A DNA stretch of 64,000 nt from Mermis nigrescens (GCA_036768485.1 JAVLUZ010000146.1:124001-188000), one strand, 5' to 3'. Positions 38,641-50,081 are shown, counted from the first letter of the stretch. Notes: generated by a model from the letters alone, not told the origin. Program-made: numbers and translations.

Positions 38641-39500
38641 GTAAATTAGCTGTTATCAGGCACGTAGCTGGCCTTCTATATATATTGGGGGACTAACATT
38701 CTGAAGTCAGACAACTCATCCACTTTTAGAAGATAGGCAGTATTTTTTAGCGTTTGTCAGCAAGAGGTTCAAGAAGAGATTCTTTTTGAAATTTTCAAAA
38801 AAAATTTACTTGATTGCAATCATATTGAAAATAAAAGTTGTGTAAAATGGTTTCACAAACGGTTTATTCGCATTATATCCGAGCTTGACCCTGCCTTTAA
38901 TCTGTTTTGAGCTCAATGGTGCCCATTGCAACAAAAATGTGGAAAATAAATATTTCTGCGCAGAGCGCAAGAATATTGTCATATATATTCGCCATGTCTT
39001 AGTTAAACTTCGGCTGTTCAGACGACAATTACAAAAATCCAGCGCGAAGCGACCAAAATTTCTGAGATTATCAGCTCGAAAGTGTACTAAAATCTATTCT
39101 GGCAGTCTTTTAAATGCGCTTCATGTTGTTTCAACTTGTTCCTCTGGGAAACCCGTGCAAAAAATACTCGTACTTCCAAAATTTTGGGGGACTTGCACAT
39201 TTTTTTGTATTTCGTCAAAGATTTTTCTCAGATGTACAAAGACTGTTCGGGACCGTCTTTTGTACATGTACAAAATGATTTTTGGGAAGACAAAAATTGC
39301 AAAAAAAGGTCTAAAATTCGCAAAAGTTTTCGGCGCTCTGCGCCGAAATGAGTAATTGTGTGTTCTATATACCTTTGTAATGCTAGAAATTGCATTTCAA
39401 AAGAAAAATGTCAAATTTTTTGGCGCTTTGCGCCGTTTTAAGACGATTCATAGTTATTTTTGTAACGTATATTTAAGAATTGCATGGTTTCAGTGTATTA
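38641..39500. repeat. Possible repeat with GGCGC-N3-GCGCC palindromes
   Basis: It starts near GGCACGTAGCTGGCC and holds GGCGCTCTGCGCC (about 39333) and GGCGCTTTGCGCC (about 39422). The same style of palindrome and a CGTAGCCAGG-type end occur in the element at 60856-62135, so the two may be relatives. A 156-codon frame at 38885-39355 has no recognisable domain. Confidence 0.4.
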
Positions 39501-40169
39501 CATAGCTAATAATTCTTAATTTCGTTACCTGTATACGTTCTCTCATTCATTTCAATAATATTACGTGTTATTGTCTAAAAAGGCGGTCACCTTTAACCCT
39601 AGGCAAATTCGTAATCTCTTGAAAGTGGTTATGTTTAAAGCTATTCAAATTTGTGTGATCCTTTGACCGATTTTCTGTTGCATTCATTCCGGTTTTAACA
39701 AAAGAGTCAGTTGATTTACCGGCCGGGTCGGCGTCAGTTTTGGCGTTGCTTATTCGGCGTGGTTCTTGGTCGGCAACGTTAAATTTATTGGCTATTTGTA
39801 TTACTTTATTTTTGTTAAGCGTTTAGTAAATGCTAACTCTTGCGGTAGTGTAGCGTAGCGACACACGATAGACCGTGCAAGAGTGGATTAGAGTTGAGAG
39901 GTCGGGCCCATCTCCGCATTTGCTACTTATCCTAGATTAGCTTGAGTGCACCGCTACAAGTGGAGGTTCCACTCTACGAAGGCGTTAATTATTCACCTTT
40001 AATTATAGACAAACAACAGGTGGAGATCAACGAGAAAAAGGACAGAAGCCAGCGGTGATTATTGCTTTACGTTTTGCCGATCGCTCAAAGAGGACGATTC
40101 GATTTTGAAGCAGCTTCGAGTGTCGTTAATATTCGCGATAAATTGTTGCCGATTTGTTGAAAACGTTGA

Positions 40170-40882
40170 ATGCCAAGACGCCTCATAGGAATTCAAAAAA
40201 GTCCGATAGCGACACGTGGTAAGACTGTAAGAAGCGAAAAAGAAGGTAGGATATTAGCGGAATTCATTAGATTAGGACATTTATTTGTAGAAAAGATGAC
40301 CGACGATGATAATTCAGAAGTAATAGATGCACTAAGGAGAACGCACAAAATTCCATCAGAAAGTTTTCAGGACAAAGGGGTAGAGTAATTTTTTCAATTT
40401 TTCGAAGAGTTTGAGTCTCTGAGTAATGCGGGAGGGCTAAACGAAGAAGTAAAATTAAACGCATTACCATTATGTGTGGAATCTTATCCTCGTTCTGTTT
40501 ATTTTCATTTACCTGCCGATGTGCGTGATACTTACGTTGAGACGAAAAAAGCTTTAATTGAACATTTTCAGCCACCAGCTTGTAGAGAAAAAACTATTGA
40601 TGAATTTTGATCCGGAAAACAATTAGAGAGTGAATCTGTCGATCTCTATTCACATATGCTGTTTAAATTAGCTAAAATAGCATATCCGGATGATGGCATG
40701 AATGAGGCTGAGCTCAAATCTCTCGTAGAAGTACAATTTTTGAATGGACTCTTGCATAAATATTATAATTTATTCACTATGATGGGTACAACAGATACTC
40801 TAGAAAAAGCTTTAATAATAGCAAAAAGAGTGGAATCGCCATTCAGGTCAGAGAGTACGGATTATAGCGGGCCTTCGGCATA
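40170..40882 (+). pseudogene. Gypsy gag, capsid region
   Basis: A capsid-like region read through two stops (40386 and about 40608). Features include FFEEFESLSN, AYPDDGMNEAELKSL and KALIIAKRVE, the latter in the usual place at the end of a gypsy capsid. The nucleocapsid follows in another frame. The ATG at 40170 is the first in a good position but is not proven to be the start. Confidence 0.65.
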
Positions 40883-40949
40883 AAAAAACAGTTCTCAGCG
40901 TAAAACAGCCAAATTTTGTTGAAAATTTCAGACAAGAAAATCAACAAGT

Positions 40950-41342
40950 TTGGTTTGCTATAAATCAGCTATCAGAGCAAATGAAAAACTTATTGTCGAA
41001 TTTTCACACTTGAATTCGAAACTCACCTATTCTAGCGAAAAACGTCGAGGAAATTTTGCGCCTAAAATAATTTTTGAAAAGAGAAATTTTGAGCCAAGAA
41101 AACCATTTTTGGGAAATAAGCAAAAAGAATGGATCCCCAGAAATAAAGGGCGTTATGCATATGATGCTATACCTAGACGTGATTTTAATACGTCGACTAC
41201 TTGTTATAGGTGCGGCAAAAAGGGTCATGTGCAAAGACATTGCAAAAGCCCGTCAGTGTATGCTGATAGCCGGCAAGGCGAATCGAGTCGCACCTGGGGG
41301 CAGAAAACCATTCCACGTGCGAATACCTATGAACAATGCTGA
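40950..41342 (+). pseudogene. Gypsy nucleocapsid with CCHC zinc knuckle
   Basis: A basic region ending in one zinc knuckle, CYRCGKKGHVQRHC (C-x2-C-x4-H-x4-C) at 41202-41243. In the family this binds the element's RNA. The four zinc ligands are intact although the surrounding frame is broken. Frame 41074-41448 overlaps it and carries the continuation after a frameshift. Confidence 0.85.
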
Positions 41343-41489
41343 TCTATCCGAAATGGTTTACGATTCGAGTTCTGCCGACGTTATTGAAGACGAAATCGCG
41401 CAGCTTTGGCGACAAGTATATCATATTATCGAAAAGGCTCATGAATAAAAACGATGATGAAATTGCGGTAGGAATGCTTTGACAACGTA

Positions 41490-41890
41490 AGCTGCCTAAA
41501 ATATGTATTTATTTGAATGGCCTTCAAACAAACGCTCTAATAGATACTGGAAGTGAAATTACTTTAGTTTCGATGGAATTTGCTAATCAAAAATTGAAAA
41601 CGAATATGCGGAAAGGAAAACCGAATTTCTGTATGCAAGACAGCTAGTTGTAGTAATCTTGAAATTTTTTCGAAAATATATTTCCAATGCGAAATTGGAA
41701 ATCAGAAATTTTCCGGTACGTTTTCGATCGTAGAACGTGCACCTTTTAACGCTTTATTGGGTTGCGATTTTATCGATGAACATCAAGTAATTCCAAATGT
41801 TCATGGAAGGTTTATGACGATTAATTCCGAAAAAGTACCTCTAAAGCAAAAGTTATTAAATCATAATCATACTAGCGCGGCTACGAGTTA
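41490..41890 (+). pseudogene. Gypsy aspartic protease
   Basis: The active-site motif ALIDTGSEITLVS is visible, with Asp-Thr-Gly at 41543-41551. Downstream, LLGCDFI near 41755-41775 matches the second conserved block of retropepsins. The region has stops and is not a continuous frame. Confidence 0.75.
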
Positions 41891-42199
41891 AGTGTACTTT
41901 AGTGCAAGTATAAGGATACCAGCGCGAAGCAAAGCGTTCGTAAATGGTGTAATGTTAAAAAATTATAATGAAAGTGAAGCAATATTTGTGTCAATTAAGG
42001 AATTTTGTATGAAAAATTCTATTTCTGTTGCACCAGCTTTAGTTCCGCCGAATCAATTTAATGTACCAGTTAGGCTTTTAAATGTGCATAATAAGCCAAT
42101 ACATTTGGAAGCAGGGAAGCCTGTCGGTCAACTAGAAAATTTTATTGACCTTAAAAAATTCGAAATTCCAAAAAATCGTTTCGAAAAATGTTAATTTCG

Positions 42200-43130
42200 A
42201 ACAAATTTTGGAAGGCTTAGAAACTGATATTGATTGCGAACAGAAAGCAAGCATAAAAAATTATTTTTGGACAATCGTGATGTCTTCAGTTTTAGCAACC
42301 GGTCCTGGGGTAAAACTATGATAGTTAAGCACAAAATAGATACGGGTGATTACGAATCTGTTAAGTCTAAATTATTTCATATACCGTTTCGTCAGCGAAG
42401 TCAGCTGAAAGAACTTGTTAAGGATATGCCAAAGGACGGTATTATTGAGCCTTCGAAAAGTCCTTGGACGGCTACTATGTTTCTGGACAAAAAGAAGGAT
42501 GGTAGTCTAAGGCCGGCAGTGGATTATAGAAGTCTGATATATAGTATTAAAAGCGGACTTATATCCACTTCCGCGTATTGAAGACTGCTTAGACAGTCTA
42601 GCTGGGGCACAGCTTTTTCAACATTAGATTTGCGTTCTGCTTATTGGCAAATAGCTATGGATCCGGACTCCCAGGAAAAAACTGCGTTCACGACCCCTTT
42701 CGGACAGTATGAATTTACCGTAATGCCTTTTGAAATTAAAAATGCGCCCTCAGATATTCAAAGAAATATGGAAATAGCATTATGTGGTCTCCAATGGCTT
42801 TCTTGTTTAAATTATATCTACAATATTTTAATATTTTCAATAACTTTCAGCGAACATTTAAAACATCTGTCTAAACTTTTTACTGCTTTGCGGAAAAACA
42901 GTTTGAAAATTGAATCAGAGAAGTGTTATTTTCTTCGTAAAGAAGTGCCGTATTTGGGACATTTAATTTCGAAAGACGGGATTATACCAGACCCGAAGAA
43001 AGTTTCATCTATTATTCAGACAGAAATGCCACGTAAAGTAAAGGAGCTTCAAAGCCACTTGGGGTCTGTGCAGTGGTTCAAACTTTTTGTTCCAACTTTA
43101 GCAGAAAAAGTCAAAAATTTGTATAAATTA
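42200..43130 (+). pseudogene. Gypsy reverse transcriptase
   Basis: Conserved blocks in order: IEPSKSPWTATMF, LRPAVDYRSL, FSTLDLRSAYWQIAM, KTAFTTPFGQYEF, MPFEIKNAP, then the catalytic box and YLGHLISKDGI. The catalytic box, normally Y-[IV]-D-D, reads Tyr-Ile-Tyr-Asn at 42813-42824: both aspartates are gone. A frameshift separates 42581 from 42630. The enzyme could not copy RNA. Confidence 0.9.
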
Positions 43131-43600
43131 ATGCAGAAAGGCGAAAAATTTGCTTGGACTCAAAATCATACAAAAGTTTTTGAAATCGTAAAAAAGGCTC
43201 TTGTGAAACCACCAATTTTACGATTACCGGTGTATGACGACGAAACAACTTCTGTATTGAGTACAGATGCTAGTAGGGAAGCGTTAGGACCGATTTTAGC
43301 TCAAACGCGCAGGAGTGAATCCTGGGTTATTGCAATTGAAAGGGAGGCACGTTAAATTGTGTCGGCAACAAAAAAATTTCGTCACTATTTATATGGTGCT
43401 AAATTTATCGTAGAAACTGATCATAAACCTCTTAAATGGTTATTAAATCTAAGAGATCCGAATGGAAAATTTATGCATTGGGCTTTGAAATTGCAATAAT
43501 TCAATTTTGAAATTCGTTATGTACCTGAAAAACCAAATGGAAAATCTGATTGGCTTTCGCGAAATTTTAGGGTTTCTCCAGTTTTAATCACAGATCCTGA
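43131..43600 (+). pseudogene. Gypsy RNase H
   Basis: The typical RNase H run follows the thumb: FAWTQNHTKVFE, STDASREALGPILAQ (first Asp), a stop at 43353, then FRHYLYGAKFIVETDHKPL and NFEIRYVPEKPNGKSDWLS. A second stop falls at about 43498. The order is that of gypsy pol. Confidence 0.85.
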
Positions 43601-43634
43601 AAACGAATTCGATAAAGAAGCTGAAAGAGATGGT

Positions 43635-44172
43635 TTGATTAAAGAAATTAAAGAACAGCTTAAATCTATCGATTGTAGTATTGATATAAAGGACGAATTC
43701 GAGGTTTTTAAATATGTTTTGGTTCGTAGGTATAGACCTAAGCGGACCGGTTATATGATCTGGCAGACGGTGGTTCCAAAGGCTTGCATGCCTATCATGC
43801 TTGCGGAGCTTCACGATTCGGAATTCGGTGCACATTTTGGTATTGCCGGAACGCATGGTAAGATCGGCCAGCGGTTTTGGTGGTCAACCATGATGCAAGA
43901 CTTGGAAAAATGGTGTAAGGTGTGCCAAATTTTTGCCAAGCGTAAGTCAGTTATACTAAGGGTACATGCTCCGTTACAAAACATACCTGTGGAAGGGCCT
44001 TGGGACAGGGTTGCAGTTGACTGTTTAGAATATTCAGTGTCAAAAAACGGCAATCTTTGTGTTATTGTCTTTATAGATTATTAAACGAAATGGACTGAAA
44101 CATTTCCGATTACCGACCTAAAGGCTACCACAGTGGTCAAGGCAATTTTCGCGGGAAATCATGTGTCGCTAC
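43635..44172 (+). pseudogene. Gypsy integrase, 5' half (before the MITE)
   Basis: It carries an HHCC zinc-binding region (His residues near HDSEFGAHFG and AGTHGK, then CKVCQ) and the first catalytic Asp in DRVAVDCLEYS at about 44019-44021. A stop at 44082 is followed by in-frame continuation up to the MITE, which begins at 44173. Confidence 0.87.
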
Positions 44173-44420
44173 CATACGTGGGCAGCAAGAAAATTCTAAG
44201 GGGGTGCAAGATTTTTTTGAAGGTCGAAAAATGGCCTTAAAAAATGGTGTTTCGACGTTTCTCATCAAGCACTATCCATTGGCATCAAAAAATTGCGAAA
44301 AAAGACAAAAAAATTTTCAAAAGTTGAATTCTGGGGGGGGGTATTTTGATTTCTGGGGGGGGTATTTTGGTTTCTGGGGAGGGGGTGCATACCCCCCAAA
44401 CCCCCCCACGCCCAGGTGTG
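44173..44420 (+). mobile_element. hAT-type MITE, family A, copy 4, nested in gypsy integrase
   Basis: A 248-bp copy, from CATACGTGGGCAGC to GCCCAGGTGTG, flanked by a perfect 8-bp duplication GTCGCTAC (44165-44172 and 44421-44428). It lies between the first and second catalytic residues of the integrase. It must be younger than the retrotransposon. Confidence 0.92.
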
Positions 44421-44428
44421 GTCGCTAC

Positions 44429-45175
44429 AGTACTCCTAGAGAGTTATTGTCTGATCAAGATTAAAATTTTACATCCGAATTAATGGAAGAAACTTGTGGT
44501 CTTCTAAAAATACATGAAGTATTTACAACTGCTTATCATCCTCAGACGGACGGGTTGATTAAAAGATTCAACCGTATTTTGCCTGCTGCTTTATCTACAT
44601 TAGTCTCACGTGATCCAGTGTGTTGGGATGAATTTATTTATCATGCATTATTTGCGTATAGAGCTTCTAATCAGGAGTCGACAGGAATGTCTCCTTACTT
44701 GTTAATGTTAGGAAGGAAACCGCATTATCCTCTTGAACTAAAACTGCTCCAGCACAGCGTATTTCATGTTCTGAAGAAAGTTTTTTGGACGTTTTGCAAC
44801 GAACTTTGCAGGAAATGCAAGAAAAGGCGAAAAACAATCTCAAAAGTCGCAAGAACATCAGAAAATCCAGTATGATAAAAAGGCCACTCATCATATTTGG
44901 AATGTAGGTGACATTGTTTACCATAGAAAAGTTAAGTTCGGCAAAGGCGTTTCACCGAAATCTAAATTAGCCTTAAAATGCGATAGCTCATTTAATATAA
45001 TCGAGAAATTATCTGATGTTAATGTGCGAATAAGCTTATTGGCGGATAAGCGTGTTACTAAACTTGTGCATGCAAATCGTTTAAAGCCATCAAGCAATTT
45101 AGGAGAAAATTCTACAAAAAGCCCTAAAATAGGAAACGTTTTTTTTGCAAAAATAAAAGGATATCCTTGAGGGCC
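44429..45175 (+). pseudogene. Gypsy integrase, 3' half and C-terminal module
   Basis: After the MITE come the second catalytic Asp (LLSDQD near 44445-44460), the block TTAYHPQTDGLIKRFNR and AYRASNQESTGMSPYLLMLG. The expected catalytic Glu is Lys (44561-44563). A GPY/F-like C-terminal module follows near 44890-45080 (GDIVYHRKV, GVSPKSKLAL). The frame ends at about 45168 with a stop. Confidence 0.86.
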
Positions 45176-45231
45176 AGCAAGAATGTGTTAAATTTCGGAA
45201 ATTCCGGCAAAATTAACGTTGCGTGATTATT

Positions 45232-46019
45232 ATAGGTAGCGCGTTAGCGCGTACCTATAATATACATGGGTACCCCAAAATAATTACCCCCTCACAGCTA
45301 TTACGGCACACATCTGAGAGGTGCGGTTTTTTTAAAAGGTAGATAATAAAAAACTTAGGATCCCCATTTTTTCTTGTTAACACTTAATACCGAGCGCATC
45401 GTAAGTGTGTAAAGTTTACACCAGAAATTCAAATGATTTGCGGAGGGCCAATTTTTAAAAAATGTTTTCCCTAATTAGTAGGTGACTAATCTGGTCTTAA
45501 ACGTTCTTTTTACTCATTGGTTGTTGCACAGAGTGTAAATTAGACGGCTTTTTACTGTTTTCAGGTGCAAGGGCATATCTAACTCAGTTTTACATTCTAT
45601 GCAGTCTGATTGGTTTCAAAAGGTAGATGGTTATGAGATCTAGGGGAATCTTTTTTATTTTTTTAAAGTAATATTTTCAAATTTAAAGGCGGTCTATTGT
45701 AAAGAGTCTGGGACAAAAAAATATATTTCCCTGCCATATACTCCACTTAGTAGACAGAACGTGGTAAGTACCTTAAAAAATGTGCCTCGTCTTAAGCGCT
45801 ACACGTCAAAATTTATTTTGTTTCTTTACAATCAATATTGCTTTATTAGTTCAGGTGTAAACTTTACACCGAAAAAATTTTTTCCGTTCTTCCCGCCCAG
45901 AGCGTCGTGGATGATGAATTTTTTTAATGTTCTCTCGTAAGGTCAGAATAACGAATCTAACCTTTAAAAATTTCTACAGCCACTGTTTGTTGAGGTATGA
46001 AGAGTTGAACTTTGAATTC
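45232..46019 (+). repeat. Family B, partial copy
   Basis: A 788-bp 5' portion starting ATAGGTAGCGCGTTAGCGCG then TACCTATAATATAC. It is cut off at TTTGAATTCA, exactly where the next copy starts. It matches 33968-34740 and 46020-46790. Confidence 0.75.
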
Positions 46020-49000
46020 ATAGGTAGCGCGTTAGCGCGTACCCATAATATACTTGAGTACCCCAACATATACCCCCCTCACAGCTATAACGGCACACAT
46101 CTGAGAGGTGCGGTTTTTTTAAAAGGTAGATAATAAAAAAACTGAGGACTCTCATGTTTTTGTTTACACTAAATACCGAGCGAGTCGTGAGTGTGTAAAG
46201 TTTACATCAAAAATTCAAATGATTTGCGGAGGGACAAATTGTTTTTAAAAATGTTTTCCTTGATTAGTAGGTTACGAATCTGGTCTTAAAATTTCTTTAC
46301 ACTCATTAGTTGTTGCAGAGGAGTGTAAATTAGATGCTTTTTTTACCATTTTTATGTGCACGAGCATGTCTAAGTCTGTTTTACATAATATGCGGTCTGG
46401 TTGATTTCTTAAGGAGTCGGTTATAAAATGGGGACCTTTTTTAAAACAATATTTACAAATATAGAGGCGCTTTATTGTAAAGAGTACGGGACAAAAAAAT
46501 ATTTTTTCCCTGCCATATTCTCCACTTAGTAGACAGAACATGGTAACTACCTTTAAAATGTGCCTCGTCATAAGCGCTACACGTCAAAATTTATTTTGTT
46601 TCTTTACAATCAATATTGCGTTATTAGTGCAGGTGTAAACTTTATACTGAAAAATGATTTTCCACCTAGAGCGTCGTGGATGATAAATTTTTTTAAAATG
46701 TTCTCCGTAAGGTCAGAATGACGAATCTGACCGTTAAACTGTTCTACAGCCTCTGTTTGTTGAGGTATGAACAAGAGAACTTTGAATTATATATCTATTT
46801 TCTAATGGCGATAGATAATTCCGTATTGCATATTGTTTGATCAGATTTTTCTTATTTCAGAGGTTTTTGACTCGTCTTTATTAAATAGTTATTTTTTTCA
46901 TCATAAATGCTCTATTTTTAAGCTTCAGTAGAATGATGAATATTTTTCAATAATTGACCAAGTATAAAAATTCGCCGATTTGTCGAGTTGGTGCAGAGGC
47001 TGATGCATCTGTTCTCGCTTGCGAGTTTAAAAATAAATAATGGGTTCAAATCTTCTGAGTACTGACTTTTTTCATCCTTTTAATTCTTTCGGCAAAACCA
47101 TGCCGTTTCCACTTGTTTATGTCTTCCAACAACTCCGGTTATGAGAATTAAGAAATTTTTTCAGGCAGAAATGTACTATGGATCAAGGGCTATCTTGCGT
47201 TTACCAGCAAAGTTTTCTACAATCAATACGCAATTAGTACCAGGGATTTAAACTTTTCACTCTAGTGAATAAATAAAAAAATAGACTTTGTCCGAGATTT
47301 CTCTGCCAACTTTTTCGATTATGACTTGGGATGAATTGAATGGAATAGAAATAAAAAAACTTTTGAGGGCTACAGGTCGAAACTAGACGCGTTCGAAAAA
47401 AACGTAAAATTGAGTTGTTTATGGGGGTGTAAAGTTCGAAATCTGATGTGTAAAAAAGGCGAAAAAACTGGTTTTTTTCGTATTTTGATTGGTAAATCAT
47501 ATCAAATATTTTGCGGAATATACGTTTCGCACATTCAAACGTACTACAATCAAAGGGCTACAATATGGCCCGAACCGAATTTATTTACACTCAATGGGGC
47601 GTTTGGTTCAAATTTTTAAAGTTTACAGTGTGGTGGACAGCAGAAAATACGTGTTTGTCCATTTTTTGTTGGCCACTTTCTCTGTTCAGAAGTCGGGCGA
47701 GTTCGAATAGAATGAAAATAAAGTAGTTTCTAAGGGTCACACTAACAGTCAGCGAATTGCGTTTGTTTACATCAATATTTAGCTTTCTCGGGAGGTGTAA
47801 ATTCAAAAAATGAGGGAGTTAAACGTGTTTCTGTCTGATTTTTCCTGCCAAGTTCTGGCTTATGAGTCTCGACATAATCTCAAGTCTAAAAATTAATCAG
47901 AAAGCAAATGTGATACGTCAGTTTGTTTGCAATCAACAGTGGTGTGATGTGGTCTACATCTGATATTTATTTGTCCTCGGTCCATTGTGGAGGATTAATC
48001 TTTTCATAAATGTTGATCGTAATATCATAATAATATTAGAATTACGAATCCGACTGAAATTTTCTTTACACTCTGTGGATGTGTAAAGTGTACACTGCAT
48101 CTTAACTTTAGTTCAAGATCCTTGCGGAAGCTTTAGTTTTTTTTTCTAAAATGTTCGACGTGAAGTCAGAATTGGGAATCTGACTGTTAGTTTTCTATAT
48201 AACTAGTATTTTCGTAAAGATTACACTATTCATTTGTTGTCAATTTGTAGTTTATACCACAAATTTATTTTACTTCCAAATCTGAGCGTTAGTGTTCCTT
48301 ACACTTAATATGTGCGTAATGTTTATTCTGAAAAACTTTGATCTGTTTCAATAATGTAAGCTTGTCTTGTTTAAAAAGGATAATGCTGATGTTAAGAACA
48401 ATATTGTTTTCCGCGTTCTTGGACTGCTGTCATTAATGTGGTATGTTACTGTATGTGTTTACTGACTGATGTACTGAAATCATGCGAATTAAAAGTAGGG
48501 TACTAGCAAAGAAAAATGCTCCGATGGAACAAAAAAGATGAAAAAAGATGAATATACTTGGAATTGTTGATTATTAAGGATGTAGAAGGAAGGGGACTAG
48601 GGAAAATCTACCTAAAGTCGCAAAATCTGCTAAAAATCACACTTTTTTTAAGCAACGCAAAAGATCGAAGTATATTCTGCGGTCAACAGATTAAAAAATA
48701 ATATTTAACCATTAAAATGATTGAAAAAGCAGCACGTTAGTAATGCAGTGGCTATGGAAAATGATATTGAGTAAACTAACAGTCTTTCTAAGCCAATTGA
48801 ATGAAAAAGCAAATATCGATGCATCCAAGACAACTGAAGAAATTATTGGTTTACATCAGTAGGAAACGCGTAAGTTGACTTAAAACAGACTAAATGTGAG
48901 TACATTAGCATTCCCGTGACGATTGTGTGCACTAATTAATCGGCCCCTGCTTTGCTTGCTATAATGATCATAACAAAATAAAACAACTTAAAATACAATA

Positions 49001-49313
49001 CCGCTTAGTTTTCTATCAATCAAGATATGAAGTTAGTCAGCGTTGCTACTTGCCAGCAATAAAAAAAGTAAACATTATAGATTTCGTTTATACACTCTTA
49101 TCTGAAACTTTGAACATGATTTAAAACGACACTTTGTTCGAAGCCGCAGAATATACTTCGATTTTTTGTGTTGCTTAGAGAAAGTGTGATTTTTAGCAGA
49201 TTTTGCGACTTCAGGTAGATTTTTCCTAGTCCCCTCCTTTTACATCCTTAATAATCCACAATTCCAAGTATATTTATCTTTTTTGTTGAATCGGAGCATT
49301 TTTCTTTGCTAGT
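46020..49313 (+). mobile_element. Family B long repeat, copy 2
   Basis: A 3.3-kb copy starting with the hairpin ATAGGTAGCGCGTTAGCGCG and ending CTTTGCTAGT. Matching blocks to copy 1 run in order (for example TTTTTGACTCGTCTTTA, ATGATGAATATTTTTCAA, CAAAGGGCTACAA, TGATGTACTNAAATCATGC). The short frames it contains are in corresponding places in both copies but share no recognisable domain and are broken differently. Confidence 0.76.
48501..49313 (-). mobile_element. Inverted-repeat module of family B, copy 2, core reversed
   Basis: Arms at 48501-48684 and 49142-49313, with tips TACTAGCAAA and TTTGCTAGT. The left flank (AATTAAAAGTAGGG) is the same as in copy 1, but the core 48685-49141 is the reverse complement of the core 37293-37750. 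For example AACAGATTAAAAA, AACCATTAAAATGATTGAAAA and GCAGCACGTTAG open the core here and close it there. Confidence 0.8.
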
Positions 49314-49445
49314 GACAAAATACCTGTCTTACTTTACAATAAGAATAAATTCGCTTTATGTAATGATGAATATGTGCTTCCTTTTGCAGAAAATTATTAT
49401 AACTTCATAAAATCTTGATTGCGAGAGTTTTCTGTCGCATTTAAG

Positions 49446-49485
49446 ATGGCGGTATTTTCGAAATTGTTAAAAAAACTAATAATTA
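49446..49485 (+). CDS. Possible first coding exon of the exonuclease gene
   Basis: ATG in a favourable context (AAGATGGCG) opens a basic 13-codon stretch, MAVFSKLLKKLII, followed by a GTAATA donor at 49486. Joined across a 93-bp intron to the AG acceptor at 49577-49578, it keeps the reading frame of the next exon. The donor is weak (ATTA before GT), so the model is tentative. Confidence 0.4.
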
Positions 49486-49578
49486 GTAATAATTATCTTA
49501 CAAATTTGGCCGATTGAATTAGAATGCCTTGCTTCCTTATCTACGCTAACATTTTTTTAAATTTATTTCATAGTTCAG

Positions 49579-49861
49579 GGGCTGACAATCGCAAGGCGTT
49601 CGAGAGATTGCTCGAGAGGCGACCCTTTGAAATCCGCAAAATCGTTCCTGTCCGGTCAGTCGATGAGTGTGAGGCTGCGGTGTTGGATTCGAGAAGGCCG
49701 TTTTGTGTGGATTGGCCGATCGTTTTTGGCTTCGATTGCGAATTCGTAAACAACAATGTGGCATACAATTTGTGGCCATCGAAGGATCGCCAATTTTAAT
49801 CCACGTCGATCGACAGGAAAAGCAAAGGTGGATCGGTCATTCTGTGCATCTATGCCCCAGA
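49579..49861 (+). pseudogene. DEDD-type 3'-5' exonuclease exon, frameshifted
   Basis: The exon lies between a TTTCATAGTTCAG acceptor and an AGA/GTATAT donor. It encodes KAFERLLERRPFEIRKIVPV and then the Exo I motif VFGFDCEFVNN, in which the Asp and Glu would bind the two metal ions of a DEDD exonuclease (EXD2/WRN-exonuclease type). The expected next strand, IQFVAIEGSPILIHV, is in the neighbouring frame, so one base is gained or lost near 49755-49765. The codon use is GC-richer than the surroundings. No Exo II or Exo III motif is found downstream. It may be a pseudogene, or intact apart from a sequence error. Confidence 0.65.
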
Positions 49862-49872
49862 GTATATTCAAG

Positions 49873-50081
49873 CATAGGTCTGCGGCACTAAAATTCTGGG
49901 CCGTGATCTTAAACATGGTAGTATGGCCAAAAACAACATTTTTGAATGTTTTTTATCAATCACTATCCATTGGCATCAAAAAATTGCGAAAAAAACAACA
50001 AAAAATTTCAATAATTGAATTCTGGAGGGGTATTTTGTTTCTCGGGGGTGCATACTCCTCCAAACCCCCGATGCCCGGGTG
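49873..50081 (+). mobile_element. Family A MITE, copy 5, in the intron after the exonuclease exon
   Basis: It starts CATAGGTCTGCGGCACTAAA, contains the family phrase CACTATCCATTGGCATCAAA and ends CCGATGCCCGGGTG. It begins 11 bp after the proposed donor at 49862. The target duplication is decayed at best (ATATTCAA against TTATTTAA, allowing a 1-bp shift). Confidence 0.78.

Larger units (their letters stand above)
39560..45180 (+). mobile_element. Degenerate Ty3/gypsy LTR retrotransposon
   Basis: Gag, protease, reverse transcriptase, RNase H and integrase follow in the gypsy order, broken by many stops and frameshifts. The left boundary is uncertain: 39560-40170 looks like a 5' LTR and leader, but no matching 3' LTR exists, because family B starts at 45232. 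A MITE splits the integrase. Both the polymerase and integrase active sites have lost key residues, so the copy is inactive. Confidence 0.85.

Noticed and set aside
38885..39355. A 156-codon open frame
   Set aside because: No domain, no clear codon bias, and it lies in a repeat-like region; probably chance.
49888..49917. ILGRDLKHG-like peptide that resembles an Exo II motif after the first exonuclease exon
   Set aside because: The DNA belongs to the family-A MITE that starts at 49873 (the AAAATTCTGGG block occurs in other copies), so the resemblance is chance.
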